NCBI GenBank assembly: GCA_009760855.2
Contig: WPIO01000060.1
Location: 621,001-685,000 of the forward strand
Direction: 5' to 3'
DNA from: Cristatella mucedo
Lineage: Eukaryota; Bryozoa; Phylactolaemata; Cristatellidae
DNA: 64,000 nucleotides
The notes below the pieces were generated by a model. The model was given only the letters and a program-made list of their open reading frames with translations. It had not been told where the DNA came from and did not search any database. Numbering within the stretch: the stretch's first letter is position 1; each line of letters starts with the position of its first letter. The position numbers and the translations under genes are program-made. This document shows positions 32,440-45,329 of this stretch, piece after piece.

Positions 32440-34990
32440 AGCATGGCTATTCGCCGTCTGCATAAAAATGAAAGCTCGGAAATAAATGTGGCTAGGGATA
32501 GAAGATATATACTGTAGTTCAGGCTTATCTATTGTAAACTTGCTTTTACAAGTATTGTTTCGTACTTATCAAGTACATACCTACAGCTATATCTGACTTC
32601 TATTGTTACTTACAGCAGCTGCTTCTAGGTGTAGCTTACTGAAGACAATTTCGGCTGTCCGATCTTCAAAATATTACATGAAAAAAATTAAAGATCTCTA
32701 AAGGTGTCTTTCCAGCTCGTTGCACGGGTTAACACAAGTCAAGACTGTAGCTCTTATACCAAGTCGTCTAATGCATTGACAAAATGCACTACTTCTTGTG
32801 ATGCATCGTTTGCAACGCATTCGGAAAGCACACTGTAACTGCTCTTACGCGTCATGTGACGTAAATTGCACGTAAATTGAATTTGAATTTGCACGTAAAT
32901 TGACGTAAATTGCATTGGAAATTATTATTTACAGCCTTTTCCTCTTGTTTAGCTAGTGCGGAGCAATTTTCAATGAAGGCAAGACGATGAAGTTCGGCTA
33001 CACCTAGGAAATGGAGGTTTCCGATATGCATATGGATAAGGAACGATCATACAGAGGCCACTTGCCACCATGCCGCTACCCCTCATCCACAACAATGTAA
33101 GCGTACATAATGCAGTAACAATGCAGGGCAGACTACGGTCGTTTATTCTGGTTGATTACAAGTGCTGACACTATCTGCCCTGCGACCAGTGACTGGCAGA
33201 CGCGCTGCTCAGAGTAATATCAATGTGCGCAGGCCACAACAGAGCGTAGATATCAGACAACAGACACAGAAAGTGAGAGTTAGTTTAAGAGAGGTGGGGA
33301 TGAGAGAGGTGAGGTTAGAGGGGAGGAGGGGAGCAGCAACATGAGGAAAAGAAAGATTGTACCACAGCAATGACAGCAGCCGGTCAACATGTTCGGCCAT
33401 TAAAAACACAACTCACATTTTAAGGAGCCGCAAAGACAAGATCCAGAAAACACAGTGCCAGAAGGCAAGATCGTGGCAGAATTTAGAATACTCTCCTGTG
33501 GCAGCTGCTGCTGCTGCTCACAAAGCCGAAGCAAAATCCAACTGATAAGGAAGCCGGCAGGCCTAACAGACATCATCGCCTCGGAGGCAGCAGGCCGGGC
33601 AGCTGCTAGACACAGACCCTGCTTTATGACAGCCATCTGCTATTCAGACAAAGGTATTCCCCATAGTCTTCAAGCATTGTTTATAATCAGCTGACCTTTC
33701 CAGAAATCTGGCTATCTCGAAGGCTCTGTCCCAAGGGCTGTCGGTAGGTCACCACCAGGTGGCTCAGCTACAGGCAACAGAGGCAAGGTAGCCATGTGGC
33801 AAAGGTCAGCCCTGACACTGATTATTACCTGAACAAAACATTTTAGTCACGGTACAGCCACAGCACTCCAAAACGGATGCCGAATAATTAATGGTCATAG
33901 GCTTATGATCCAATTGACAAAATGGCAGTGCTTAAGGTAGTGCTAGCAGATGTGAATGCAATGCATCGATCTTGCGGCCTACAGGCTAGCCCCCCCCTAC
34001 AGCTCAGTCAGCAGTTTGAGCCATCTGATAATGATAGCTGTCAATAAACTAGTGATAAGTCCTACCCCCACCGAACACCACGATCAGAGTAAAAAATTCA
34101 GTAAACCAGCTACTCCTCCATCTGGATGCTCTAGCCAAACGGTAGAAAGTGATGGAGGAGCAGCAGAGGAGGAAGGAAATTCAGCCCCGGCCCCAACCAT
34201 GTTAACCCATCTGTGCAAAAGTAGCACGGTGCTTCTGGGTCAGACTTTGGACACAAATCTGCCGGCAGGCTTGGTCACGACTGACTCATCAGTCGGACCA
34301 GTACTGATTGGTCGGTCAATCGTCATCGACCTACGAAGGCACAGGCTCCATTTTAGATAGAGCAGCAGCAGCAGCAGCAGCAGCATGGCATCTGCTGTGT
34401 GCATAAAACCTGAGAGTTCCGGTTGCTTCGAGAGCTCCGAGGCTCATTGCCCACTTAACGACCTGCTCAGTTCGACCTTTTTCGTCCATTCGTATTTTAG
34501 GAGAGCTAGCATTGGCTAGCTGCCAAGTGATTCGGAAGCTGCTACACGATGGCACCGGCCGAGTTACCCATTATGATGCGTTCAGCATCAGGCTGTGCAG
34601 CACTGCTCTATGGCGCTTTTTTAATCGAAGCTCGTGATTTACCAAAGCAGCACTCTACTGCTGAACAAAGTGTCGTGCTCCGTGGCTGCGTCTTGTACTG
34701 AAAGCAACACCAATTTCTTCAAACCAAGTGACAGCCCCTCCAACGTAGTTATTAGGATAACATTGTGGATGAATCCACAAAGGATTGCAATGCATTTACA
34801 TGAGGACTGCAGAACATGGGGGTGGTATACGGGTGAATGGCTGCCGGTAAGACCACGGTCTCGTCTGACAGCTTGTCTTACCATATGAACGCAACTTATG
34901 AATGCACCAAAAAAAGCGAAATACTGAACCAGCTTTCGTCGTCTGCTTTCAATCTCAGACGGTTAAAGTCGAAGCGAGAATTTCTTTGCT
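32440..34990. other. Upstream non-coding sequence
   Basis: No recognisable gene or element. A purine-rich patch (33285-33345) and a short CAG run (34364-34385) are present. The 134-codon frame at 33956-34360 has no domain features. Confidence 0.5.
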
Positions 34991-34999
34991 AAATACGAG

Positions 35000-35475
35000 C
35001 TAGCCTAAACTGAGCACAGAGCACTGTCCTCATGCTCTGCACCAGTTTCTGCCGCCTCCTCGTGCTCTCAGATTCTCTATGGACAATAAATTGGCTATTC
35101 CATTCATCCAATTATAGACCGTTGGCAACAGAAGCTTTAGCTCTGCAGGTCCTAGGCTGTGAAACTTGCTTCCACGATTCTTCTGCAACGTCGATTACTC
35201 TCCTGCTGCTGACTGTGGCACATCCTTTCCAGCGGTCCTGAGCTGCTACTTCCATGTTACTCACAACTTCAACTGCTTTCCTGGCTCTGCTATGCTTGTC
35301 ACTTTCTCTTTGTTAAGTGAGATTAAGTCAGTTGGCTACCGAATGCATGCCAAATCCCGCTTAGGCTTTGAATGAACAATACAAAACTCTCGTGCGTAAC
35401 ACCCACATAGTCTTTGTGGCTTTGTGAAGTATAGACGAAGACACATTCGCTTGCAGTAGTCTCTGCGAGACTACT
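35000..35475 (+). mobile_element. LINE-B copy, 3' part
   Basis: Plus strand: GGACAATAAATTGGCTATTCC, CAGAAGCTTTAGCTCTGCAGG, GCTTCCACGATTCTT, CTTTCTCTTTGTTAAGTGAG and ACTCTCGTGCGTAACACCCA. Frames are broken; it ends near 35440 without a clean pentanucleotide tail. Confidence 0.82.
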
Positions 35476-35799
35476 GATGATGCTATCGCATACTAGCAGA
35501 TTAATAGCACATTACTAGAGGTATATGCACGGTGGATGACAGCTTTGCTGCTAATGCATGAGCTCCTGGCAAATGTAAAGGTACTCCCATTGAAATTTAA
35601 AACAAGTGCTTGACATTTCGGTGTGACAGGGTTAAACTGCTACACTGCTGGCTGAACAGGGTTAAAGGGAAGAGGATGGCCACGATTTTACAAGTTAACA
35701 GGATAATTTTCTATCATGACGGCATCAAGATGCTACTACTACTACTCTGGTTGAGTCCTTAGAGAGCCCAGTTCATTCACGCTCTGCAGAGTCGCCACT

Positions 35800-35957
<158 letters not shown>

Positions 35958-36499
35958 GGGAGTCAATTGAGCCTGAAAAGCTCGATGTCCTCGTGCAAGG
36001 CAGAGTCCATACCCTGGTCCCTTCAGATTTGGACTTCGGTCTGCTTTTTAATGCAATTTTATTCCAGGAATTTGTATTCCAGGAATTTTTATATGCATTT
36101 TTATTCCAGGAATTTTTTAAGTAATTTATGCAGTCCTGGAGTTATGCTCCGACTAAAGCATCGAGCGGGGCAGACAGCATCCTCGCTCGGCTCGGCGAAT
36201 GCTCCATTCTGTGCAACTCTTCAGTGCGCAGTTCGATGGTGCACGCTCAGGCTACTCGTAACAAGAGACAAGTGGGTAGATCTGAGCATTAATCTGTTAA
36301 GGAGTGCTCGAAATCTAGGCTTTTAATCCCGGATAGCAGCTTAATTTTTTAAGTAAAAAACAAAATGCTACCCACCCGAATTTTTTTCATCCGAAGTCTA
36401 GCTGAAATAAAGAGAGATGTTGCTAAACCTGATATCAGCAAGATTCGTTGAGTGCTAAGCACTCCTTGGGGATTTGCTGCCATGCCTGCATACGCAAAG

Positions 36500-37003
36500 T
36501 GCCTAGAAAGAGATGTAGTTCTCTTTATGTCACTCAGTTTTAGGTCTCCTCATTCTTTGGCTCCAGCCTACTTATCAGATCTACTACCCCACATGGAAGC
36601 GTCGTGCCACCCGCTTTTCTGGAGCGAGTCATTCACCTACTTCGTACGAACCCCCAAATCCTTTGGAAACCGTGCCTTTAGTTCGTATGCTCCCAAAGCC
36701 GGGAACTCACTTCCGGCTGCAGTCACGGCATCCCCTGACTGAACAAAATTTAAAAAGAAGCTGAAATGCATATATTTATTGCAACATTTAGTGGGTTCAT
36801 GTGATTCGTCCTTTGTGTGTTTGTGTGTGCTGAAACTGTGCATGCTGCCACAAACCACATTTGTATGCTGACCCTATGCATGTCACCTCTAACCATTAAG
36901 CTCTAACGATAATGCTTCTTTTGCAGCAAGTATAAAGTGCCCAGAAAGAGATTGAGCTCTTTCAAGTTGCTATAAGAATGTATTATTATTACTATTATTA
37001 TTA
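36500..37003 (+). mobile_element. LINE-A copy, decayed, with tail
   Basis: The plus frame 36531-36742 reads LSFRSPHSLAPAYLSDLLP, then FGNRAFSSYAPKAGNSLP. It is followed by the usual 3' UTR, a weakened hairpin (36930-36972) and an ATT tail (36978-37003). Confidence 0.85.
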
Positions 37004-37384
37004 TTAGTGTGCTGCACGAATGCATTTACACGACACATTACTAGCTGTGTTAGTCAATTCACTAGTTCTTTGCAGGATTGCAGGTCACTGCAACTCGCTA
37101 GTCTTGTGCCTCAAAGACTCAAAGAGAAACTCAAGAAGAAGCTACAGGAGGTACAGCAGGTACCTCTCAAGTCTTCTCCTGAGATACCGCGGCAGAGAAA
37201 CGGCGGGCGTCTATGGATCATACAGAGGAAACGAAACTCATTTGCTGATCCCTCCCCCCTCCCCCCCCCCCGTAACCCGAAAACGTACACGTTCGCGTAC
37301 ATGCTGTATATCTACACTTGAGTCTCTGTGCCGGGTCTTAAACAAAAAATTGCCGACTTCTTTTGCACTGCCTTTAGATCGTAA

Positions 37385-37605
37385 TCTTATTTGGTGCTCG
37401 CCCTGACCAAGGTCTGACCGAGGCGTGGGCTCGAGTCCCATGGCATATGTGAAGCGCCTGAATGGAGATAATAATACTAGTAATAATAATAATGCTCTTG
37501 ATAAAGCGCCCTCAGAGAACTCAAATCTCTTTCTAGGTGCTTTACATTTGCTGCACAGGAATTAAGTTCTATTAGAGTGCTATACAATTGAATTATTTTA
37601 TTTTA
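37385..37605 (+). mobile_element. SINE-2 copy split by LINE-A tail
   Basis: Left part 37385-37469: GGTGCTCGCCCTGACCAAGG, GTGGGCTCGAGTCCC, GTGAAGCGCCTGAATGGAGA. Right part 37561-37605: ATTAAGTTCTATTAGAGTGC, TATACAATTGAATTATT. Confidence 0.8.
37470..37560 (-). mobile_element. LINE-A solo tail inserted in a SINE-2
   Basis: AATAATAATAATGCTCTTGA, AAAGCGCCC, AGGTGCTTTACATTTGCTGC: a 90-bp minus-strand LINE-A end. The flanks (37385-37469 and 37561-37600) together form one SINE-2 tail. Confidence 0.8.
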
Positions 37606-38809
37606 TTTGGCCACGTGCCATTTGATTGAGCTCTTGACGTCCTTGAGCCACCTACACATCCGATTGGCGTCCACAAAGCAGCTATTCTATACAGCCATTC
37701 ACAAAAGACTGCAAGAGATGTTTCTATATTGCAGGTATACAGTCGTCAATGTGCATCTTCATGGATGCTACTTCGATTAGATCCGACTGATCTTTTTTAC
37801 TTTTTTTTCCAGTTATTTCATCTTAACCTGCCTTGCTAAATTTAATTTCCTATCAAACCAAAGCTGATGGGTGGCGGGGGGGGGGCGATGGGCACCTGCT
37901 TGAGATGTACAGTCCACACTCAGTGGACTGGAAGTGAATGCCAGCTCATATTTGCAGAAGGCAGCAAAGATACGAGTGCCAGTTCACAACAAGCAATAGC
38001 CATCTAGGGTGTGAGCATCTGCTTACGATGTGCAGCGGTCTGCATATGTAAGTAGTGTCAACTCACCTATTGTGGATGCTGGCCATATTATAGTTGCCTG
38101 TTGCCAGCACAAGGCTGCAACGAGCTCCAAATCAAGTTGTGCTCCACACGATACTATGGCAGATGGAAGCACAAGCTGAGGCCAGCTGAGACCAAGATCA
38201 AAGTTGAGATCGTTCGAGCTTGGCTGACGTATTAAGCAGGCGTGACTAGTCAAAAATGGCTCCCTTTGAGAATGCTGCAGTTCTACTTAAGCTTTGATGC
38301 TTGCTCGTGCACATGCGGTCCCTTATTTGATTCTGCAAGCCGCGATTACTCAATCATGTCATCACACATCCAGCACTGTCATCACAACTAAGTCGATGGG
38401 CTGATCCGATTTGCTTTTCAAGTTAACCCCACAAAATAGCAGCGTCGTCTTTCTTTCTAATACGAGGCCCGTCTTTCTAATACGACGCCTGTACAACGCT
38501 AACGGTTACATAGATGACCCCAATCACGTTTTTCCCCAATCAGCAACTGCCAGGCAGGTCTCGGTTACAAATTCGCTTGCTCATCGTCCACCCTAAACTG
38601 CCTCGTTTAAGAAAGAGAGCAGCCTGCCAAAAAGCAAAAAGCTCCGGGATGGCCAGGCAGGAGGGGGAGCCTTCGCACAGCCTAGAAGCCTGCCTAGCTA
38701 CTGCTGCAGTCGTGTGATCCTCGACCAAGTGCCTGATCAGAGGCCACACGGTGTCCAGAAGTTACGACCTGCTTCTGACGGAAGGGGAGAGAGAGAAAGC
38801 AGCCCCCCT

Positions 38810-38810
<1 letters not shown>

Positions 38811-38869
<59 letters not shown>

Positions 38870-38905
38870 AGCAGCAGCCAACAGCAGCAGCAGCCAGCAG
38901 CAGCA
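38811..38905. repeat. CAG repeat, 19 uninterrupted units then interrupted
   Basis: (CAG)19 at 38811-38867, followed by CAG units broken by CCA and CAA. No gene model surrounds it. Poly-Gln, poly-Ala and poly-Ser frames are all open by chance. Confidence 0.95.
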
Positions 38906-39044
38906 CTTGCACACCCCCCTCAGCCTCATTCCTTATTGCCTCCCCTCCTCACCTAGTGCAAAGAACCTAGTCGAGTCGACGACCACTCAAGTGCAAGCAG
39001 GCAGAGATGTCATTGGTTGCTCACAAGGAGGGCTGAAAACAAAG

Positions 39045-39120
39045 CATTAACGTGACATACCTCCTGTCTGCAGCTCCACAAAGCCACAAAGACTGCTACA
39101 CAGGAGGTTTTGTGTAACTT
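39045..39120 (-). mobile_element. LINE-B solo 3' end
   Basis: ATACCTCCTGTCTGCAGCTCC, ACAAAGCCACAAAGACT and ACACAGGAGGTTTTGTGTAAC match the LINE-B terminus. Confidence 0.65.
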
Positions 39121-40543
39121 TTGTATGACACTCAAGACTGCTAAAAAACAAAGCACTAAACCTGCTGCTGCTGCATCTACACGATCCAACCTTCGTATTA
39201 CCAACTCGGCCAAACGTCAACTGACGTTTGAAATGCTTGTCGATTTGAAAAATAGCAAACGGGGCTGGAAGTGTTTGCATCAGGACACCAATTGGCCAAG
39301 CTGTCTTGGCATTGACGAGTAACAGACTTGCAACAACCATCATAATACCGGCCCAGCTGTAGTGCTGCTGTGCACGAGTTCTTCTGTTTCTTCTTATGTT
39401 CCTGGTGTTTCTCGCTCTCTGCTGAAGGAAGGCGAGAAGCGAGCTCGGAGGCACAGCATGGCAGATGCACCGAGAGGTGGCATCCTTACAGAGCAGCAAG
39501 CGACAGCTCAATGGGTGACCAATTATTAGCCCCTTATCGCCACTAGCCATTGGTTCGGCATGTCACCAGTCCTGTCACCAGTGCCGACTGACACTCCATT
39601 CACATAACAGCCTACCACTTATGCGAAAACCAAGCCAGCAGCAGAGGCTGCAGCCGGTTCCAGACACGACTGCTTAACCCAGGGGTGGAACAGTCTAACT
39701 AGGCCACAGGTTAGATGTTCCATCCCCCAACTCCACTGCCGTGGCCAACAGTGAGCCACCAAATATCAGCTAATGAGCCCAGCCGGCTTGTGGCTGCTGT
39801 GCATGCAACTGGCCACTAGCAAACCACCAACAGCCTACATGGGCGAACCAGCCTAGCCAATCAGCTGGCTCCTACTGTCTGGCATCCAGCAGTAGGCCTA
39901 CAGGACATGGCAGGTGCCCTAAGCAATCAGCTAGAACTACAACCACCTGCAGGCAGCAGTGGCCTCTCGATGTAAACCACTGGAGCTGTCATGCCAGTCG
40001 TGGGAACTGCAACACCGAGCGACTGTAAAGGTGGCGCCATGGTAGGAAGCTAGAGGGTTTGCAGTAAATTCCAGAAAAGTAGGTCACGGCAGGAAGCCTC
40101 TCAGAATTCGCCAAGCAGCAGCAGATACAGCCGGCAGGCAGGCAGGGCGAGAGGAAGAGTACGTGGCGGCGTGGCCGATGGACAAAAGAAAACATTTCAT
40201 AGGGAGGCTCACATTTCGAAAGCTGAAACCAAAGAGTCCCCGAGGGAATGAGCCAAAGATTTAGGCTTGAGGAGTGTTGCTCGGATCGGCAAACGATGTT
40301 CAGTTTTAAAAGTGGGTGTTTACGGAAAACTAGCAACCCGAGAGAAATACTACAAAAACCGCCTTGATTTTCAAAGCCTTCGTTGCAGCAGGGGTATCAA
40401 GACGGCAATTTCTTAATATACGATTCCCCAATAAAAATATGGTCTTACCTAAGCTTTGTCAGTTAACACCAAGACGCAGCTCTCAATGCCATTTGACCTC
40501 TGGGGTCAAAACAAACAGAAGCAGGGTCGACCGACCCTTAAAA

Positions 40544-40710
40544 AAAATCCTAGCTGATTAAACAGCCTCTTTTTGTATAGCGACAGAAGAGCCTTTACGG
40601 CTATCACCACCGCTTGCAGTGGCGATAAAGAATCGCCCACCGCAGGAATCGAACCCACGACCTCGGGACCGAGGTCGTGAAAGCAGCCACCTTACCTAGT
40701 GTGCCATCAC
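40544..40710 (-). mobile_element. SINE-1 with 11-bp target duplication
   Basis: Minus-strand SINE-1 with B box GGTTCGATTCC. GACCCTTAAAA flanks it at 40533-40543 and 40711-40721, proving retrotransposition of a discrete unit. The short, identical duplication suggests a rather young insertion. Confidence 0.9.
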
Positions 40711-41265
40711 GACCCTTAAAACTTCTAGGTTTGCTCTTGCAAAGCCCGATTAGGATCTTACGTTTAGTATGCAACACTATGCTCAGAAATCGGCGTCGCG
40801 ATACCACTGCTGCTGTGCCACGAAAAACCAAGGCGATTCGATTCGAATTTCATCCGAGTCGTTAATGGTTCCTATGATCCTGCCCAGGCTGCGACCGGCT
40901 GGCTGTAACCATTAATTACTACAGGCAGTAAGGCAGCTAGCTGGCTCAGCCTACTGGCAATTAGCTGCCTGCTAACTGGCAAGCTGCTAGCCTGGGATGG
41001 TGGGTACAATGGACTGAAACACCAGGCAGGGCAGGACAATGGTCCGGAACCATTACAGCTGATAAAAGACAGCAATACCCGATCGAGGCGCAGCAGTGAA
41101 GCACTGCCACCAGAGCTGGGTAAAGATCAGCCGGGATAAGAAACCAGAGGCAGCAGCAACAGCCAAGGTTGCTGAGGCGTTCCTCCTCTTGGTGCACATC
41201 ATGGCTGTCGGCCCGACGTCGGTGCGACGACCCGGTCGGAGCAACTCGCTGTCCAGCTTGAGCAT

Positions 41266-41490
41266 CTCCCAGCATGCACCGGGTACCTCCCAGCATGCAC
41301 CGGGTACCTCCCAGCATGCACCGGGTACCTCCCAGCATGCACCGGGTACCTCCCAGCATGCACCGGGTACCTCCCAGCATGCACCGGGTACCTCCCAGCA
41401 TGCACCGGGTACCTCCCAGCATGCACCGGGTACCTCCCAGCATGCACCGGGTACCTCCCAGCATGCACCGGGTACCTCCCAGCACGCACC
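41266..41490. repeat. 21-bp minisatellite, ten perfect units plus a partial
   Basis: Unit CTCCCAGCATGCACCGGGTAC is repeated ten times without a mismatch (41266-41475). A diverged eleventh unit follows (41476-41490). Because 21 is divisible by three, frames on both strands stay open through the array (for example repeating SQHAPGT or MHRVPPS), which produces spurious ORFs. The unit contains the palindromes GCATGC and GGTACC. Confidence 0.95.
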
Positions 41491-42334
41491 TGCATGGGAG
41501 CCTGGAGCCTACCGCACACAAAAAGACCCAGTGTGTGGGAGTGTCGGTGAGAGGCCGTGGCCGCTGCCGAAAGGGCCGCTCCTCTGTCGATGCTTAACAA
41601 GCAAAGTTGCTTATTGGCTTCGCCTTGTTTGCTGTAGCAAAAGCCCAGAGGCAGGGCTTCCTAAGCTGCTCCCCATTCTTCTCTCAACGAACGAATCAGA
41701 CCCAACGAACTTCGAATCGCCGATTGCATCTCGACGAAGCTGCCCGTGATTGCTGGCTCTCTGATACACTTACTATCTGAGTAGTAAGGGAGCTGCTCAA
41801 ACGCTCCAGCTAATCAGGCGTCGAAACCGGATTTTCTACGAAATTTATTAAGCAATTGCTTGCAGCTAGCGGTGCCATCAAACGTTTTGGCTGACTGCTG
41901 GAAAAAGGGAAATTCTGATGACTAAGACCTCTCCAGCACTGGCTCTTACGTAGCACACCCTACTAGTCCCCGATAGCAATCCGTACTAAGCACAGTAGTT
42001 CCCATCGCATTCAGAAGCAAAAGCTCGCCAAATTAGAAAATACTTTCCTGGAGTAGCAAAAAGTTAAAATAGCGTCTCATCAATGTTGGCGAACCATGCT
42101 AAAAGAGCGAAATTGCTATCGATCGCTAAAGCGCTTCTGTCTATGCAGTGGTATTTCCTAAGCAACTAGTGTTGATTACTTTCCTTAATCGGTTGCCAAA
42201 GCTTAAAGTGGTAGGGTAGCTAAAAAGCGCTAAGGGATGGGCAAGGGAGATTTCTGCCTTCAAGAAAGCGAAAATCTGATATTGCATTTGGCAGGCTACA
42301 TAGCTACGTATTGCTAAATTTGTTACAATTTTTG

Positions 42335-42520
42335 AGCAGTAATGTCATGCAATGCAACTCCATCTGTAACTCCATAAAGCCACATCAAATGACCAAATTA
42401 GCTTTACAGTGGACGGTTTTGTATAGCACACTTAATGCCCTAAACAGCTTTCGGTTTTCGTATGGTAATCAAAAGACTTTCTCTCAAAAAACAAAGAGAA
42501 AGTTAGAAGTAGAGGCTAGT
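42335..42520 (-). mobile_element. LINE-B 3' end, decayed
   Basis: Minus-strand terminus (CATCTGTAACTCCATAAAGC) followed by CTTAATGCCCTAAACAGCTT and AAAACAAAGAGAAAGTTAGA, all matching LINE-B in order. Confidence 0.72.
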
Positions 42521-43260
42521 AGTGTAGGCTGCGATCTTAAGTAGTTCCACTTCAATAAGATGGAACCGAGGAAGGGGTGTGGTAAAACTAAGCTGAAGCT
42601 AAGCAAACCACAACTGAAATCGCGGGGCCATTACAACGTAAGCAACCCATACATACTATCCAGGATTGCCCATCGTGGAAAGGCAAAAATTACTCTGCCT
42701 GCCGCTTGCAGCAGGCTAACGACGACCATGCACGCCGGACCTTGGCTGACTGACAGAGAGCCGGGCAGACTGGTGGATCAAAGCTCTCCACTTCCAATAC
42801 AGGCGGGCGGGCATTGTATTCGAAGCCGAGCATTGTATCCGAAGTCTAAAACGATGACTGCCTTCAGAAGACTAAATTTCGGTGCTAGTGGACAGGGTCT
42901 CGTCATTGTACTCACTCTATCACACCGAAGGCATTCTGAGCCGGCATAAATGCTTAGACATCGTACGGAAATGTCGGCATTCCAAGTGTGATGGCCCTGA
43001 GAAGGATTTTATATGGCAACAGGAGAACGATTCTAAGAACAGCGAACTGTCGGTGAGAGAGCTGTCACAACGGTTCGGGTTACTGATATCCACTACTGAC
43101 TGTACTGCGGCCGTGGCCTAGTAAAAGTCTGACCCCAGCGAATATCTGTGGAACAAGGATTACGATCGCCGGCTATTCTGATCACCTCAAGAGATGTCTT
43201 AGTTGAGACGTCCACCCAGCAAACAGTTGCACCGGAATAATGCTCGATGATCGTGGCGCG

Positions 43261-43625
<365 letters not shown>

Positions 43626-43772
43626 ATATATTTATAATTCATTTGTATAGCACCCCAAGCGAACTTAATCTCTATTCAGGCGCTTCATAAATGCCTCGGG
43701 GCTCGAGCCCACGACCGCAGCCAGGCCTTGGTCAGGCGAGCACCTTAACCGCTGGACCAGTTCGGCGTCCAT
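43626..43772 (-). mobile_element. SINE-2 copy
   Basis: Minus strand: CTGGTCCAGCGGTTAAGGTG, GTGGGCTCGAGCCCCGAGG, TTATGAAGCGCCTGAATAGAG, TTAAGTTCGCTTGGGGTGC. Confidence 0.87.
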
Positions 43773-43904
43773 GCCAAACCGCATAGACAAAGTGACTAAA
43801 AGTCACTGCGGAGCCACTTCATACAAGCATAACGAAGTCATAAATAAAATACTGAAGCAGAATATGGCAATCTACCACTATGGCTGTATATAATTAAGAT
43901 AGTA

Positions 43905-43980
43905 GTAGCTCACTTGTACAGAGACATAAGTGAACTAAATCTCTATCAAGGCGCTTTACTTCTGGCTGCAAGAGAAGAAA
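43905..43980 (-). mobile_element. LINE-A-like hairpin tail
   Basis: The minus strand reads AGAAGTAAAGCGCCTTGATA, GAGATTTAGTTCACTTATGT. It is a diverged form of the shared hairpin, with no clear ATT tail. Confidence 0.55.
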
Positions 43981-44117
43981 CAACTCTGGGTAGTGACATG
44001 AACGGTAGACAAGCATGCAATAGCAGACAAGTATCGATGCCTGGACAAGTGTGCAAAAGCACACATGTCTAGGCACTCAGGGCCACCGGTTAGTGTGACC
44101 TCTCGCCAGCGACATCT

Positions 44118-44285
44118 TTTACATATTAGCTAATTTAACAGTCTCATTTGCATAGCAGCAGAAGAGCCTTGGCGGCCATCGCACAGCTTGCAAACGGCAA
44201 TACAAGATCGCCAACTGCAGGATTCGAACCCACGACCTCGTTAGCAAAGAGCGAGCACTTTACCTCCTGGTCTATCACGGAGCAT
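44118..44285 (-). mobile_element. SINE-1 subfamily copy
   Basis: Minus strand: GGTAAAGTGCTCGCTCTTTG, GTGGGTTCGAATCCTGCA, GCTATGCAAATGAGACTGTT. Confidence 0.82.
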
Positions 44286-44289
44286 ACAC

Positions 44290-45040
44290 TGAATCCTGCA
44301 CAGGTAAGCGCACAGGTAAAAAGGCACAGGAACAAAAAGGCAAGTTCGCTGGGACGAAGGATACATAGATAATATACATAGATAAATAAAATATTAAGTT
44401 ACATGAGGGGGAATGAATAATGAATTACCACAGTCACTAATTATTCGATAAGTTAGGTCGGTAGCTTAAACTTAGGATACGATGGCACCTGCTTGCGTAG
44501 GACGCACCAATATGTGTCTCTGCAAGGCTGTAATTGCGAGAGCTCTGTCATATAGCAGAGCTCCGCTGTACTGAGAGAGCTCTGCTGTGCTGAGCACAAA
44601 CAAGGTCACCCGCTGCATTAGCTTGCTTACTCCTACCAAGCCGAGGTATCGCGGCACTCAAACTTGCATCAACGAACTGCAACCTTCAACTTGAGAAAAG
44701 CTGGCCAGTTATGCATCGCAGATCGAGAAATGAATGAGAGCATCTTTAACTGTTAGGATGCCGCGTGATCCCGCCCCGGATTCAGTTCCTTAGGCGTTTA
44801 CGTTTCGGATGCTCGAAGAGCCTCATCGAGAAGGGTCACTGCAAGGTCATCTAAGGGTCACTGCACCAAGACCGACTAAGCCACGGGCATAGCATTGACC
44901 CGTGTGAGACCTTTGCAGATGAAAGCTGCTCGTGCTGAAGACAGCAGCGCGAGAGGCTCTCACCTAGTCCTCGTGGCTTTGCGGTGTGAGTTACTTTCAG
45001 ATAAATATATGCACACAAAATACACTGGCCATGGTTTCGA
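44290..45040. other. No feature recognised
   Basis: Intergenic or intronic DNA between SINE-1 copies, with no supported gene. Confidence 0.5.
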
Positions 45041-45044
45041 GTGC

Positions 45045-45160
45045 TGCATGAGGCCTATTGCTTTGTTGCCTATTGCAAGCAGGGATGATAGCCAAGCTAC
45101 GGAGCTACGGTTCTTCTGTTGCTATGTAAATGAGGCTGACGAGTCAGCTGACCTCTACAT
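45045..45160 (+). mobile_element. SINE-1 3' fragment
   Basis: GCAGGGATGATAGCCAAGCT and GGTTCTTCTGTTGCTATGTA, then AATGAGGCTGACGAGTCAGC. The tRNA-like head is missing. It is followed 25 bp later by an inverted SINE-1. Confidence 0.5.
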
Positions 45161-45182
45161 TACTTTAAAGTTGAAAAATACT

Positions 45183-45325
45183 GGCTGACACAACAGCCTC
45201 TTTTGTATAGCTACAGAAGAGCCTTTACGGCTATCAACACCGCTAAGCAGCAATAAACCTACGACCTCGGGACCAAGGTCGTGAAATGCAACCACCTTAC
45301 CTAGCGTACCATCGTGGCTCGGATT
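45183..45325 (-). mobile_element. SINE-1 copy with internal deletion
   Basis: Minus strand: CGAGCCACGATGGTACGCTA, GTTGCATTTCACGACC, TAGGTTTATTGCTGC, TAGCTATACAAAAGAGGCTG. The B-box region is shortened. Confidence 0.78.
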
Positions 45326-45329
45326 GATT

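Larger units (their letters stand above)
37620..40530. other. Upstream non-coding sequence
   Basis: Apart from the CAG repeat and a LINE-B end at 39045-39120 I see only short simple-sequence patches. One is a duplicated CGTCTTTCTAATACGA at 38446-38486. Confidence 0.5.

Noticed and set aside
41266-41490. CRISPR-like array
   Set aside because: Head-to-tail 21-bp units without spacers in an animal genome; a minisatellite.
41096-41749. 217-codon frame with repeated SQHAPGT
   Set aside because: Produced by the frame-neutral 21-bp minisatellite; flanks show no recognisable protein.
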